From: Patulibacter medicamentivorans
Lineage (GTDB): Bacteria; Actinomycetota; Thermoleophilia; Solirubrobacterales; Solirubrobacteraceae
NCBI RefSeq assembly: GCF_000240225.1
Contig: NZ_AGUD01000244.1
Location: 1-64,000 of the forward strand
DNA length: 64,000 nucleotides
Direction: 5' to 3'
The stretch's first letter is position 1. The number at the start of each line of letters is the position of its first letter. A program made the position numbers and the translations under genes. The notes under the pieces are model-generated. The model was not told the origin of the DNA, did not search any database, and saw nothing but the letters and a program-made list of their open reading frames with translations. Shown piece after piece: positions 32,832-41,831 of the stretch.

Positions 32832-35074
32832 GCACGCGAGATCGCAGGAACTCGACTCCCCAGCTCGCTCTCCGCGTGGCCGCGTTCGGGATCGTCGCCT
32901 TCGGCGTCTTCGCGGTGCTGTTCCTGCGGCTCTGGTTCATGCAGATCCTGCAGGGCGACGACTACCTGGCGAAGGCGACCGAGAACCCGGCCCGGGTCGT
33001 GCGGGTCGCGGCCGGTCGCGGCGGGATCATCGATCGCAACGGCAACGTCCTGGTCAAGAACGAGGTCGCCAACGTCGTCTCGCTGAAGTCCGACGCGGTG
33101 CCCGAGGCGGACCGCGCGCGGGTCAGCAACTGGGGCCACGACATCGGCGTCCACGAGGTCAAGGTCGAGCGCCGCGCGACCCAGCTGCTGGACCAGTCGG
33201 TCTCGCGGGCCGTGGCCCGGGCCGCCGGCCGATCGCGCAAGGCGCGGCGGAAGGCGCGGATCCCGACGGTCCGCCAGAAGAAGGACGCCGACCGTCAGGC
33301 CGCGCGCGAGCTGGCCGCCGACAAGCCCGACGACCTGACGCTGAAGGACGCCTCGCCGTTGCTGGTGGCCAAGCTCGAGCGGGTCTCGCCGATCCTCAAG
33401 ACGTCGCCCCAGCGCCTGTACCAGCGGGTGGTCGCCGGGATCGTCAAGGTGCCGGCGGGCAACGTGCCGCTGAAGCGCAAGGTCAGCCTGCCGGTCAAGA
33501 ACTACCTGCTGGAGCGCCAGGCCGACTTCCCCGGGCTGACGGTCACCAAGGAGTACATCCGCGAGTACCCGGGCAAGCAGCTGGCCGCCCAGATCTTCGG
33601 CGCCGTCGGCCAGATCAGCGAGAGCCAACTGAAGCAGGAGCGCTATCGCGGGCTGGTGGCCGGCCAGCAGATCGGCCAGGGCGGGCTGGAGCAGGAGTAC
33701 GACAGCGTCCTGCGCGGCAAGGACGGCGAGCAGCGGGTCCAGGTCGACGCTCAGAACCGGCCGACCGGCAAGGTCACCGACGTCAAGCCGAAGCAGGGCC
33801 GGCGGCTGCGCCTGACCCTCGACCTGGGGCTGGAGCGGGTCGGCCAGTTCGGGATGCAGCAGGCGATCGGCCGGAAGATCGACGACAAGACGAAGAAGCG
33901 CGCCGGCGGCGCCTACGTCGCGCTCGATCCGCGTGACGGCTCGGTGCTGGCGATGGGCTCGTACCCCTCGATCGACCCCAACGTCTTCAACCGCGACATC
34001 ACCGCGCAGCAGTTCAAGCAGCTGACGTCGGCCCGCAACGGGGCGCCGCTGATCAACCGCGCGATCCAGGGCCTCTACCCGACCGGCTCGACCTTCAAGC
34101 CGATCACGGCCGCGGCCGGCCTGACGAGCGGCGTGATCGGCCTCCAGACGCGCCAGGGGACCGGCTCCTGCATCAAGCTCGGCGACCAGGACCAGGAGTT
34201 CTGCAACGCCGGCAGCGCCGACCACGGCGACACCAACCTGGTCCAGGCGCTGACGGTCTCGTCGGACACCTACTTCTACCTGGTCGGCTGGAACCTCTTC
34301 CCGCTCCCGAACCAGCCGCTGCAGACCTGGGCCCACCTGTTCGGGTTCGGTCGCACCAGCCACATCGACCTGCCCGGCGAGGACGCCGGCACGGTCCCCT
34401 CGAGCGAATGGCGCAAGCAGCGCGACAAGGACGAGAGGGCCTGCCGCAGGCAGCGCAAGGTCGCCAGCTGCGGGCTGGTCTTCAAGATCGGCGACACCTA
34501 CAAGCGCGGCGACAACGTCAACCTCTCGGTCGGGCAGGGCGACCTGCTGGCGACCCCGCTGCAGCTGGCCGTCGCCTACTCCGGGCTCTACGACCCGACC
34601 GACCGCGTCACCGGTGAGCTGCGGTTCCCGGTCCCGCGGCTCGGCGACCAGGTCGAGAGCTCACAGGGGGTGCTCGAGCAGAAGCTGCCGCGGCCCAAGC
34701 CGCGGGTGGTCAAGTTCCCCGTCGAGTACAAGACGGCGATCCTGACCGGCCTCTGGAACGTCACCCGCGAGGGCGACGGCACCGCCGCCGGCGTCTTCGC
34801 GGGCTGGAACCAGAGCCAGTACCCGGTGATGGGCAAGACCGGCACCGCCGAGCGCTGCCCGAAGACCAAGCCCTGCTCCGACCAGTCGTGGTTCGCGGCG
34901 ATGGTGCCCGACCCGACCCGCCCGATCGTCGTCGTGGCGACGGTCGAGAACGGCGGCTTCGGCACCGAGACCGCCGCCCCGATCGTCTGCCGGATGCTCC
35001 GGAGCTTCTACCAGCAGTCGCCGTCGCAGGCCGCCTGCGACGCCAAGCAGACCGGGTCGAACCCGAACGAGTGA
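32828..35074 (+). CDS. mrdA: penicillin-binding protein 2 (elongasome transpeptidase)
   Basis: A 748-residue class B PBP that cross-links peptidoglycan in the side wall. It has an N-terminal cytoplasmic tail, one membrane helix (about 17-40), a dimerisation/pedestal domain and the transpeptidase domain. Catalytic motifs: STFK with Ser421, SSD at 478-480 and KTGT starting at Lys670. The pedestal region carries a Lys/Arg-rich insert (about 120-165, for example RSRKARRKARIP) that makes the protein longer than most PBP2. The start overlaps the mreD stop (ATGA); the stop overlaps the rodA ATG (TGATG). Confidence 0.95.
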   Translation: MSTRDRRNSTPQLALRVAAFGIVAFGVFAVLFLRLWFMQILQGDDYLAKATENPARVVRVAAGRGGIIDRNGNVLVKNEVANVVSLKSDAVPEADRARVSNWGHDIGVHEVKVERRATQLLDQSVSRAVARAAGRSRKARRKARIPTVRQKKDADRQAARELAADKPDDLTLKDASPLLVAKLERVSPILKTSPQRLYQRVVAGIVKVPAGNVPLKRKVSLPVKNYLLERQADFPGLTVTKEYIREYPGKQLAAQIFGAVGQISESQLKQERYRGLVAGQQIGQGGLEQEYDSVLRGKDGEQRVQVDAQNRPTGKVTDVKPKQGRRLRLTLDLGLERVGQFGMQQAIGRKIDDKTKKRAGGAYVALDPRDGSVLAMGSYPSIDPNVFNRDITAQQFKQLTSARNGAPLINRAIQGLYPTGSTFKPITAAAGLTSGVIGLQTRQGTGSCIKLGDQDQEFCNAGSADHGDTNLVQALTVSSDTYFYLVGWNLFPLPNQPLQTWAHLFGFGRTSHIDLPGEDAGTVPSSEWRKQRDKDERACRRQRKVASCGLVFKIGDTYKRGDNVNLSVGQGDLLATPLQLAVAYSGLYDPTDRVTGELRFPVPRLGDQVESSQGVLEQKLPRPKPRVVKFPVEYKTAILTGLWNVTREGDGTAAGVFAGWNQSQYPVMGKTGTAERCPKTKPCSDQSWFAAMVPDPTRPIVVVATVENGGFGTETAAPIVCRMLRSFYQQSPSQAACDAKQTGSNPNE

Positions 35075-36294
35075 TGGCCAGCGAACCGACCACCACGCCG
35101 ATCGGGATGCGCCGTCCGCGCCGCCGTCGCGGACGCGAGCTGAGCGGCCTGCTCGAGGCGCAGCTGCCGTTCGACCCGGTGCTGGCGATCGCGGCGATCG
35201 GCCTGACGATCTGCTCGGTCGTGGCGATCTCCGGGGCGACCAACGGCGACTCCGCCTACGTCAGCCGCCAGATCGCCTACGGCGTGGTCGGGATCGGCGT
35301 CGCGACGGTCGTCTCGCGCTTCGACTACGCCCGCCTGCAGCGCTATCGCTGGGGGCTCTACGGCTTCATGCTGGCGTCGATCGTGGCCGTCGCGCTGTTC
35401 GGCTCCGCGGTCAACGGCTCGACGCTGTCGATCGACCTGAAGGTCTTCAGCTTCCAGGCCTCGGAGCTGGGCAAGGTGCTGGTCGCCGTCAGCGGGGCCG
35501 CGGTCCTGGTCGAGCGCTCGCGGGCGGTCGACGAGTGGGGCACGACCCTGCGGATGCTGGCCTTCCTGGGGCTGCCGGCGGCGATGGTCGTCACGTCGGA
35601 CCTCGGCTCCGGCCTGGTCTACGCGGCGGTCGGCGCCGGGCTGCTGCTGATCGGCGGAGCGCCCGGGCGGCACCTGGCGATCATCGGCACGACCGCCCTC
35701 TGCGGGGTGATCGCCGTCCTCGGGGTGCTCCCGGCGGCCGGCGTCGACGTCCTCAAGCCCTACCAGGTGGCCCGCCTGACGGCCTTCCTGCACCCGAACA
35801 AGCACGAGCACCAGGTGGCGGGCGGGATCGACCCGACCTACCAGCTGGCGCAGGCCAAGACGGCGATCGGCTCGGGGCAGAAGACGGGCCGGGGCGACGA
35901 GGCCACGCAGCAGAAACTTGGTTACCTGCCGGAGAACCAGACCGACTTCATCTTCGCGTCGGTCGGGGAGCGCTTCGGCTTCATGGGAGCGGCAACGATC
36001 CTCTCCCTCTATGCACTGATCATGTGGCGCGGGTTGCGCATCCTCTCGACCGCGAGGGACTTCTTCGGCGCCGTACTGGCGGCCGGCATCCTGGCGATGC
36101 TCCTGTTCGAAGTCCTGGTCAACGCGGGGATGAACGTGGGCATCATGCCCATCACCGGCATCCCGCTCCCGCTTGTGAGCTACGGCGGTTCCTCGGTGCT
36201 CTCCACCTACCTCGCGATCGGCCTGCTGCAGGCGATCTACGCGCAGGGACGGGCGGCGGCACGACGAGGCCCGACCGTGGCCAGACCCGATTGA
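35074..36294 (+). CDS. rodA: peptidoglycan polymerase RodA
   Basis: A 406-residue SEDS glycosyltransferase that polymerises lipid II in the elongasome, working with MrdA. About ten membrane helices are present. Characteristic segments are visible: FSFQASELGKVLV (about 128-140), the loop QKLGYLPENQTDFIFASVGERFGF-type region (about 286-310) and GIPLPLVSYGGSS near the C-terminus. The start shares one base with the mrdA stop, so the pair is coupled. The N-terminal 30 residues are Arg rich and cytoplasmic. It is followed by rng after 10 bases. Confidence 0.95.
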   Translation: MASEPTTTPIGMRRPRRRRGRELSGLLEAQLPFDPVLAIAAIGLTICSVVAISGATNGDSAYVSRQIAYGVVGIGVATVVSRFDYARLQRYRWGLYGFMLASIVAVALFGSAVNGSTLSIDLKVFSFQASELGKVLVAVSGAAVLVERSRAVDEWGTTLRMLAFLGLPAAMVVTSDLGSGLVYAAVGAGLLLIGGAPGRHLAIIGTTALCGVIAVLGVLPAAGVDVLKPYQVARLTAFLHPNKHEHQVAGGIDPTYQLAQAKTAIGSGQKTGRGDEATQQKLGYLPENQTDFIFASVGERFGFMGAATILSLYALIMWRGLRILSTARDFFGAVLAAGILAMLLFEVLVNAGMNVGIMPITGIPLPLVSYGGSSVLSTYLAIGLLQAIYAQGRAAARRGPTVARPD

Positions 36295-36304
36295 GGTAGC
36301 ACTC

Positions 36305-38572
36305 GTGAAGAAACAGGTCCTGGTGAGCGTGGACCGCGGAGAGACCCGCGTCGCGCTGCTGGAGTCCACCGAAGGAGCAGGCAACGCCGGTCAAGGCGGC
36401 AACCGCCGTCGTGGCGGGCGTGGCAAGAAGCCGGATTCCGGCTATCGCGTCGCCGAGCTCTACTTCGAGCGCCGGTCCAACCGGTCGATCGTCGGCAACG
36501 TCTACAAGGGCCGGGTCGACAACGTCCTCCCCGGGCTCGAGGCGGCGTTCGTCGACATCGGCCTGGAGAAGAACGGCTTCCTGCACGTCGACGAGATCCG
36601 GCTGCCGGGCGTCAAGGTCGCCCGTCGCGGTCACGGCGGCGACAACCACCCGAAGATCAGCGACCTGATCAAGCCCGGCGACGAGCTGGTCGTGCAGGTC
36701 ACGAAGGACCCGCTGAAGACCAAGGGCGCCCGCCTGACGATGGACCTGACCATCGCCGGGCGCTACCTGGTCTACGCGCCCAAGGGCGAGGGCGTCGGCG
36801 TCTCGAAGAAGGTCGACGACGCCGAGCGCAACCGCCTGCGCAAGGAGGTCAAGGGCCTCGAGCTGAACGGCGGCGGCGCGATCGTGCGCACGGCCGCCCG
36901 CGGCGCCGTCCGCGAGGACTTCGAGCGCGAGCTGCCCTACCTCTTCAAGCTCCACGAGGTGCTGGAGCAGCGCGCGGTCGACCTGCCCGGCCCGTGCATG
37001 GTCTTCCAGGAGGCCGACCTCTCGGTCCGCGTCGTCCGCGACATCTTCAGCGCCGAGTTCGAGCGCGCGATCGTCGACGATCCCGGTCAGGTCCAGCGGC
37101 TGAAGTCGTTCTTCACCCGCACCGCCCCCGAGCTGGTCGACAAGGTCGAGCTGTGGGAGGAGTCGGACCCGCTGTTCGAGGCCTTCGACGTCGAGCCGGT
37201 GATCGACGGGCTGATCAGCCGCCGCGTCGACCTGCCGTCCGGCGGCTACCTGATGATCGACTACGCCGAGGCGCTGACGGTCATCGACGTCAACTCCGGC
37301 AGCTTCACCGGCAAGGGCAAGCAGGCCCGGCTGGAGGACACGATCACCCGCACCAACCTCGAGTCCGCCGAGGAGGTCGTCAACCAGCTGCGGCTGCGCG
37401 ACATCGGCGGCATCATCGTCATCGACTTCATCGACATGGCGAAGGCGCGCAACCAGCGCGAGGTGCTGAAGGTCCTGCGGGCCAAGCTGGCCGAGGACCG
37501 GACCAAGACCTTCACGGCCGAGATCTCGAAGCTCGGCCTGGTCGAGATGACGCGCCAGAACGTCACCGAGGGCGCGCGCGAGGTCATCACCCGCGCCTGC
37601 CCGACCTGCGACGGCGACGGCGTGATCAAGAGCGAGGAGACGCTCGCGATCGAGTTCGAGCGCGAGCTGCGCGAGCACGCCTCGCGGGCGCCGAAGCGCT
37701 CGAAGGCGTTCCTCGTCCGGATGCACCCCGACGTGGTGACCGAGTTCACCGGCCAGGGCGCGCGCGTGCTGCACGCGCTGGAGGAGGCGACCGGCCGCTA
37801 CTTCGTGTTCGAGGGCTCCGACCGGCTGCCGCTGGACGAGTTCGAGATCGTGATGGAGGGCTCGATCGAGGACGTCCAGGAGCGGGCGATCCCGTTCCAG
37901 GAGGGCGAGGAGGTCCTCGTCCAGATCGTCGAGCCGCACATGTACAACGTCGACGACGCGGTCGCCAAGGTCGGCGGCTACGTCGTCTCGGTGATGGGCG
38001 GCGGGCGCTTCGTCGGCGAGAAGAAGCTGGTCCGGATCGAGCGCGCCGGCCGCACGTCGGCCAACGCCGTGCTGGTCGGGCCGATCGAGGACCCGAAGGC
38101 CGACGCGCCGGCCGGCGGCGAGCGCACGAGCCGTCGCCGTCGCCGCGGCGGTCGCGGTCGCGGTCGCGGCGGCGCGGGGGAGGCCGGCGGCGACGTCGCC
38201 ACCGACGCGACCGAGGGCGAGATGGTCTCGGCCGAGGACGCGGCATCGGCCGAGGACGTCGTGGCGGACCGCGACGACGCGGTCGTCGCGGCCGACGAGG
38301 TCGCACCGGACGCCGAGAGCGAGGCGGTCGAGGAGGCCTCCCCGGTCGAGGACGAGGCAGCCGACGCGCCGGTGGCGGACGACGACGCGCCGAGCGCGGA
38401 CGGAGCGGCCGACGCCGGCGGCGAGGGCCGGGACGCCAAGGAGGGCGCCGATGGCGTATCCTCCGCTGTCCGGCGCCGCACCCGAGGTGGGCGCCGCTCT
38501 GCTGCGTCCCGAGCGAAGCGCGCTTCTGCGCCCGACGCCGACGAGACCGCAGAGACCATCTCGTCCGAGTGA
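36305..38572 (+). CDS. rng: ribonuclease E/G family endonuclease
   Basis: A 755-residue RNase E/G protein for rRNA maturation and mRNA decay. The S1-type RNA-binding domain (about 40-120, NVYKGRVDNVLPGLEAAFVDIG) is followed by the catalytic DNase-I-like domain: metal-binding acidic residues in TVIDVNSGSFTGKG and IIVIDFIDM, and the Zn-link CPTC at 432-435. After about residue 590 there is a long disordered tail: a short Arg/Gly-rich patch, then about 90 residues rich in Asp/Glu/Ala, then a basic end (RRRTRGGRRSAASRAKRAS). Such tails can scaffold degradosome partners. GTG start, 10 bases after rodA. It is linked to mre genes as in E. coli mreBCD-maf-rng. Confidence 0.92.
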   Translation: MKKQVLVSVDRGETRVALLESTEGAGNAGQGGNRRRGGRGKKPDSGYRVAELYFERRSNRSIVGNVYKGRVDNVLPGLEAAFVDIGLEKNGFLHVDEIRLPGVKVARRGHGGDNHPKISDLIKPGDELVVQVTKDPLKTKGARLTMDLTIAGRYLVYAPKGEGVGVSKKVDDAERNRLRKEVKGLELNGGGAIVRTAARGAVREDFERELPYLFKLHEVLEQRAVDLPGPCMVFQEADLSVRVVRDIFSAEFERAIVDDPGQVQRLKSFFTRTAPELVDKVELWEESDPLFEAFDVEPVIDGLISRRVDLPSGGYLMIDYAEALTVIDVNSGSFTGKGKQARLEDTITRTNLESAEEVVNQLRLRDIGGIIVIDFIDMAKARNQREVLKVLRAKLAEDRTKTFTAEISKLGLVEMTRQNVTEGAREVITRACPTCDGDGVIKSEETLAIEFERELREHASRAPKRSKAFLVRMHPDVVTEFTGQGARVLHALEEATGRYFVFEGSDRLPLDEFEIVMEGSIEDVQERAIPFQEGEEVLVQIVEPHMYNVDDAVAKVGGYVVSVMGGGRFVGEKKLVRIERAGRTSANAVLVGPIEDPKADAPAGGERTSRRRRRGGRGRGRGGAGEAGGDVATDATEGEMVSAEDAASAEDVVADRDDAVVAADEVAPDAESEAVEEASPVEDEAADAPVADDDAPSADGAADAGGEGRDAKEGADGVSSAVRRRTRGGRRSAASRAKRASAPDADETAETISSE
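38457..38462 (+). promoter_or_regulatory. possible internal promoter for rplU-rpmA
   Basis: TATCCT within the last 40 codons of rng would give a leader of about 115 bases before rplU. No SD-like or known L21-leader structure could be confirmed. Confidence 0.3.
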
Positions 38573-38583
38573 GTCGCATCCGT

Positions 38584-38889
38584 ATGTACGCAATCGTCAA
38601 GACCGGTGGCAAGCAGTACCGCGTCGAGCAGGGCCAGGAGCTCCTGGTCGAGAAGCTCGACGTCGAGGCTGGTGCCTCTGTCGCCCTCGAGCCCGTGCTG
38701 GTCAAGGGCGACGCCGTGGCGATCGGTGCCGACGCGCTGAAGTCGGCCAAGGTCGGCGCGACCGTCGTCGAGCACATCAAGGGCCCGAAGATCCGCATCT
38801 TCAAGTTCAAGCCGAAGCGCGGGTACAAGCGGACGACGGGTCACCGTCAGCCGCTGACGCGGATCCGCATCGACTCGATCTCGGCCTGA
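38584..38889 (+). CDS. rplU: 50S ribosomal protein L21
   Basis: A 101-residue ribosomal protein L21, starting MYAIVKTGGKQYRVEQGQ and containing the family signature KGPKIRIFKFKPKRGYKRTTGHRQ-type region. It binds 23S rRNA in the large subunit. The length is normal. It follows rng by 11 bases and precedes rpmA by 19 bases. The wider conserved order rplU-rpmA-obgE is broken downstream. Confidence 0.98.
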   Translation: MYAIVKTGGKQYRVEQGQELLVEKLDVEAGASVALEPVLVKGDAVAIGADALKSAKVGATVVEHIKGPKIRIFKFKPKRGYKRTTGHRQPLTRIRIDSISA

Positions 38890-38908
38890 CCGTCCGGAGA
38901 ACTGACTC

Positions 38909-39190
38909 ATGGCACACAAGAAGGGCCTCGGCTCCTCCCGCAACGGCCGCGACTCCAACGCCCAGCGCCTCGGCGTGAAGGTGTTCGCCGGCCAGGTCGT
39001 CACCGGTGGCGAGATCATCGTCCGCCAGCGCGGCACCGTCTTCAAGCCCGGCAAGGGCGTCGGCATCGGCAAGGACGACACGCTGTTCGCGAAGGACGCG
39101 GGCGTCGTGGCGTTCACCCGCGGCTGGCGCGGCCGGGTCGTGACGGTCGAGCAGCCGGCGGAGCAGCCGGTCGCCGTCGCCGCCGACTGA
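38909..39190 (+). CDS. rpmA: 50S ribosomal protein L27
   Basis: A 93-residue ribosomal protein L27, beginning [21 protein letters not shown], the conserved N-terminus reaching toward the peptidyl-transferase centre. There is no N-terminal extension that would need Prp-type cleavage, as in Firmicutes. A CGGAGAA Shine-Dalgarno-like stretch precedes the ATG. A very strong terminator follows. Confidence 0.98.
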   Translation: MAHKKGLGSSRNGRDSNAQRLGVKVFAGQVVTGGEIIVRQRGTVFKPGKGVGIGKDDTLFAKDAGVVAFTRGWRGRVVTVEQPAEQPVAVAAD

Positions 39191-39208
39191 CCCCGACGCA
39201 CCACGCTT

Positions 39209-39270
39209 CCTCGACGGCCCGCCGGGCCCGGGTCCACGGATCCGGGCCCGGCGGGCCGTCGTCGTTCCCG
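39209..39270 (+). terminator. terminator of rplU-rpmA; terminator family B, copy 2
   Basis: A 20-bp stem (39212-39231 with 39242-39261) around a 10-base loop, 21 bases after the stop. The outer arm and the right-hand tail GTCGTTCCCG match the element at 18863-18904. Confidence 0.88.
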
Positions 39271-39273
39271 GGG

Positions 39274-40224
39274 TCAGTCCCGCTCACGGGCGGGGCCGCC
39301 GTCGCCGTCGGCCACGGCGGCCCGGTGCTCGTCGAGCGCCGCGCGGTAGTGCTCCTCGGCGAGGGCCCGGGCGTGGACCTCCTCGGCGGCGCGGGCCGAG
39401 GCGTCCGCCTCGCGGACCCGCGCGCGGGCCAGGTCCGCCTCGCGCTGCTGGAGGCTGTCGGGCTCGTGCCCGGGATGGGCGACGCCGCCGACCGCCTGGC
39501 GCAGCCACTCGACGATCCGGGCGGTCCGGCGGTGGGGCCCGAACCGCTCGACGGCCCGCTCCTGGCGTTGCGGGTCGCGCTTGGAGTAGCGCCAGCGGGC
39601 CCACGGCGACGTCGGCTTGCCCAGCCGGATCACCGCCCACAGCCCGACCGGCGGCAGCACGAACGACGCGAACCCGTGCAGGAACCGCGACTTGGCGAAG
39701 CAGACGCCGCTGACCGCGAGCACCATCAGGCTGTAGCCGACCGAGTAGAGCGTGCTGGTGGTGTCGTCGCCGCTGAACTGCAGCGGGTTGACGCCCAGGA
39801 AGACCAGCCCCATGAATGCGGCGGTGACCGCGACCGCGTCGATCGAGGTCCGGCCCTCGCGGGCCCAGTAGACGTCCCGCAGGTAGACCCAGAGCGCGAA
39901 CTCGTCGAAGGTCAGGCCGACGCCGACCCCGAAGATCACCGCGCAGATCTCGAACCACGGCGGCTGGCTGTGGAGCGCGAAGCCGAGCGTCCCGCCGGCC
40001 ATCATCAGCACGATCCCCCAGACCAGGTGGTGCAGGTGGACGCCGCTGTCGGTCACCACGCTGCCGGGCCACCACGGGAAGCGGTCGCTGCGCGACATCC
40101 GGGCGCTGGTGCGGATGAACACGAACGACGTCAGGAACGCGGCGAGGACGAGGAAGATGCCCTGCCGTCCGGGGTCCTGGACGTAGTCTTGCCACAGGTC
40201 GGGGAGGAACCACGTCGCGGTCAT
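39274..40224 (-). CDS. multi-pass membrane protein with a coiled-coil tail
   Basis: A 316-residue protein. About six hydrophobic helices occupy residues 20-205. They include GVHLHHLVWGIVLMMAGG, with a His cluster, and EICAVIFGVGVGLTFDEFALW, where an Asp-Glu pair is inside a hydrophobic helix. The C-terminal 80 residues form an Ala/Glu/Arg-rich coiled coil (QQREADLARARVREADASAR). I do not recognise the family. The intramembrane His and acidic residues could bind metal. ATG 40224 was chosen; the open frame extends upstream by 29 residues that are low complexity. It is the first of the genes between rpmA and obgE. Confidence 0.75.
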   Translation of the reverse strand: MTATWFLPDLWQDYVQDPGRQGIFLVLAAFLTSFVFIRTSARMSRSDRFPWWPGSVVTDSGVHLHHLVWGIVLMMAGGTLGFALHSQPPWFEICAVIFGVGVGLTFDEFALWVYLRDVYWAREGRTSIDAVAVTAAFMGLVFLGVNPLQFSGDDTTSTLYSVGYSLMVLAVSGVCFAKSRFLHGFASFVLPPVGLWAVIRLGKPTSPWARWRYSKRDPQRQERAVERFGPHRRTARIVEWLRQAVGGVAHPGHEPDSLQQREADLARARVREADASARAAEEVHARALAEEHYRAALDEHRAAVADGDGGPARERD

Positions 40225-40312
40225 CGTCAGGTCCGACGGTAGCGGGACGGGCACGGACGACGGCGACCGGCGTGTCGCCGCGGCCGTGCTCTCGCCGCCG
40301 GCGGACGCCACG

Positions 40313-40318
40313 TAGGGT
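40313..40318 (+). promoter_or_regulatory. -10-like element, leaderless type
   Basis: TAGGGT ends 7 bases before the ATG at 40326. Confidence 0.45.
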
Positions 40319-40325
40319 GCCGGGC

Positions 40326-40709
40326 ATGCCTCGTCTGAACCCCGCCAACGTCTCGCGCCTGATCGGCGTCGGCCGGATCGCCGTCGGCGCCGCTCTGCTG
40401 GCGGTCCCCGGCCGCGTCGGGCGCCCGTGGCTCGGCGAGGCCGGAGCGACGCCGGCGGCGCAGGTCGCGCTGCGCGGCCTGGGGATCCGCGACGCGCTGA
40501 TCGGGATGGCCCAGATCCACACCGCCGGAGACCCCGACCGCGGCTACCGCTGGGCGCGGACGAGCGCCGTCGCCGACGTCGTCGACCTGGTCGCGACGCT
40601 GGCGGCGGCGCGGTCGCTGCCCGCGACCGGCGTCGCGGCGACGAGCACCGTGGCGGGCGCCGCGGCCGTGGTCGGCCTGGCCACGAGCCGGGCGATGCAG
40701 GCCGCCTAG
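40326..40709 (+). CDS. small membrane protein of unknown function
   Basis: A 127-residue protein with three or four short hydrophobic segments: IGVGRIAVGAALLAVPG, VALRGLGIRDALIGMA, VADVVDLVATLAAARS and STVAGAAAVVGLATSRA. The layout is like DUF4267-type four-helix membrane proteins, but I cannot confirm the family. The start is supported by the -10-like TAGGGT. It overlaps the 3' end of the SDR gene by 4 bases (convergent). Confidence 0.65.
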   Translation: MPRLNPANVSRLIGVGRIAVGAALLAVPGRVGRPWLGEAGATPAAQVALRGLGIRDALIGMAQIHTAGDPDRGYRWARTSAVADVVDLVATLAAARSLPATGVAATSTVAGAAAVVGLATSRAMQAA

Positions 40710-41398
40710 CCGTCCTGGGCGGTCGGCCGCAGCAGGATCTCGTTGACGTCGACCCGGGGCGGCTGGCCGAGCGCCCACAGGACCGCGCCGGCGACGTCCT
40801 CGGGGTGCAGGGCCTCGATCGACGGCGCGCTGTCGAAGAACGGGGTGTCGACCATCCCGGGCGCGATCAGCGTGACCCGGGCGCCGGTCCCGTTGAGCTC
40901 CTGGCGCAGCGACTCGGCCATCGCGCCGACCGCGAACTTGGTCGACGAGTAGAGGCTGCCGGGAAGCGCCCGCCGGCCGGCGACCGAGCCGGTCAGCAGG
41001 ACGTGGCCGCGGGAGGCCGTGATCGCCGGCAGGGTCGCCCGGATCGTCAGCGCGGCACCGTAGACGTTGGTCAGCACCATCGAGCGCCACTGCTCCGGGC
41101 TCTCCTCGAGGAATCCGCGGCGGGCCCCGAAGCCGGCGTTGGCGAAGACCGCGTCGAGCCGCCCGAACCGCTCCCGCGTCCGCTCGACCGCCGCCTCGAG
41201 CTGATCCCACTCGGTGACGTCGGCCGGCACCACCAGCACCCGCTCGCCGCCGTCGAGCTGCGCCGCCAGCTCGTCGAGCTTGGCCGCCGAGCGGGCGCTG
41301 AGCGCCACGCTCCAGCCCGCCCCGAGCGCCGCCCGGGCCGTGGCCGCGCCGATCCCGGAGGAGGCGCCGGTGATGAACAGGACCCGCTCGTCGGCCAT
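40706..41398 (-). CDS. short-chain dehydrogenase/reductase
   Basis: A 230-residue classical SDR. The cofactor motif TGASSGIG is at residues 10-17, NAG at about 91-93, the catalytic Ser in LLTGSVAG (about 138) and the YxxxK motif YSSTK at about 151-155. It oxidises or reduces an alcohol/ketone with NAD(P)H in the cytoplasm; the substrate is not evident. Start ATG 41398. The same frame is open for 1.4 kb upstream, but that is an antisense artefact of the GC-rich region. Confidence 0.9.
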   Translation of the reverse strand: MADERVLFITGASSGIGAATARAALGAGWSVALSARSAAKLDELAAQLDGGERVLVVPADVTEWDQLEAAVERTRERFGRLDAVFANAGFGARRGFLEESPEQWRSMVLTNVYGAALTIRATLPAITASRGHVLLTGSVAGRRALPGSLYSSTKFAVGAMAESLRQELNGTGARVTLIAPGMVDTPFFDSAPSIEALHPEDVAGAVLWALGQPPRVDVNEILLRPTAQDG

Positions 41399-41500
41399 GT
41401 GGCGAGTGTCGCACGGCGATCGGGCCACGTCGGCCGGCCGAGCGCGGGCCTCTGCAGCCTGGTCACCAGGACGTGTCGCGCCGCGGTCGGGCGGCGCGGA

Positions 41501-41650
41501 GCTGGTGGCGGGTGGCGTTGGGTGGTCGGGGGCGTCGGCGGTAGGCCGTCGGCGAGACCCGGTGGCGGGCGGCGTTGGGCGGCGTTGGGTGGCGCGGTGG
41601 CCGGTGGCGGTTGAGGCGGAGCAGGTCGGGCGGCGGGTGGACGGGTCGTT
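41501..41650 (+). repeat. G-rich array of GGTGGCG/GGCGTTGGG words
   Basis: Degenerate repeats of GGTGGCGGGTGGCGTTGGGTGG type; GGCGTTGGG-like words occur at least three times. The strong G/C strand bias and many GG/GGG runs make G-quadruplex formation possible. A matching C-rich array lies on the other side of the DUF559-type gene (43061-43175), so the two are in inverted arrangement. Confidence 0.65.
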
Positions 41651-41782
41651 CTTTGTGCCGAGAACGTGCAGGCCCGCGGCGGGCGCGTGCCGATCGCGTG
41701 TCGATCGGGGCGGTCGCGGCGAGACGGCGGGGTGAGCGGGAGATCCTTCGCGGATGCGCTGCGAAAGCCGTCTGCGGAACGA

Positions 41783-41831
41783 GCACCAGACGCCAGGGGT
41801 CCGCCGCGGGGGGACCTGTGGCGCCTCGTGC
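41783..41831. repeat. left palindromic element of the DUF559 unit
   Basis: Arms 41783-41802 and 41812-41831 are inverted copies with 16 of 20 bases matching. The left arm, GCACCAGACGCCAGGGGTCC, is close to the 18-base words at 42946, 43006 and (inverted) 43037 on the other side of the gene. Confidence 0.6.
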
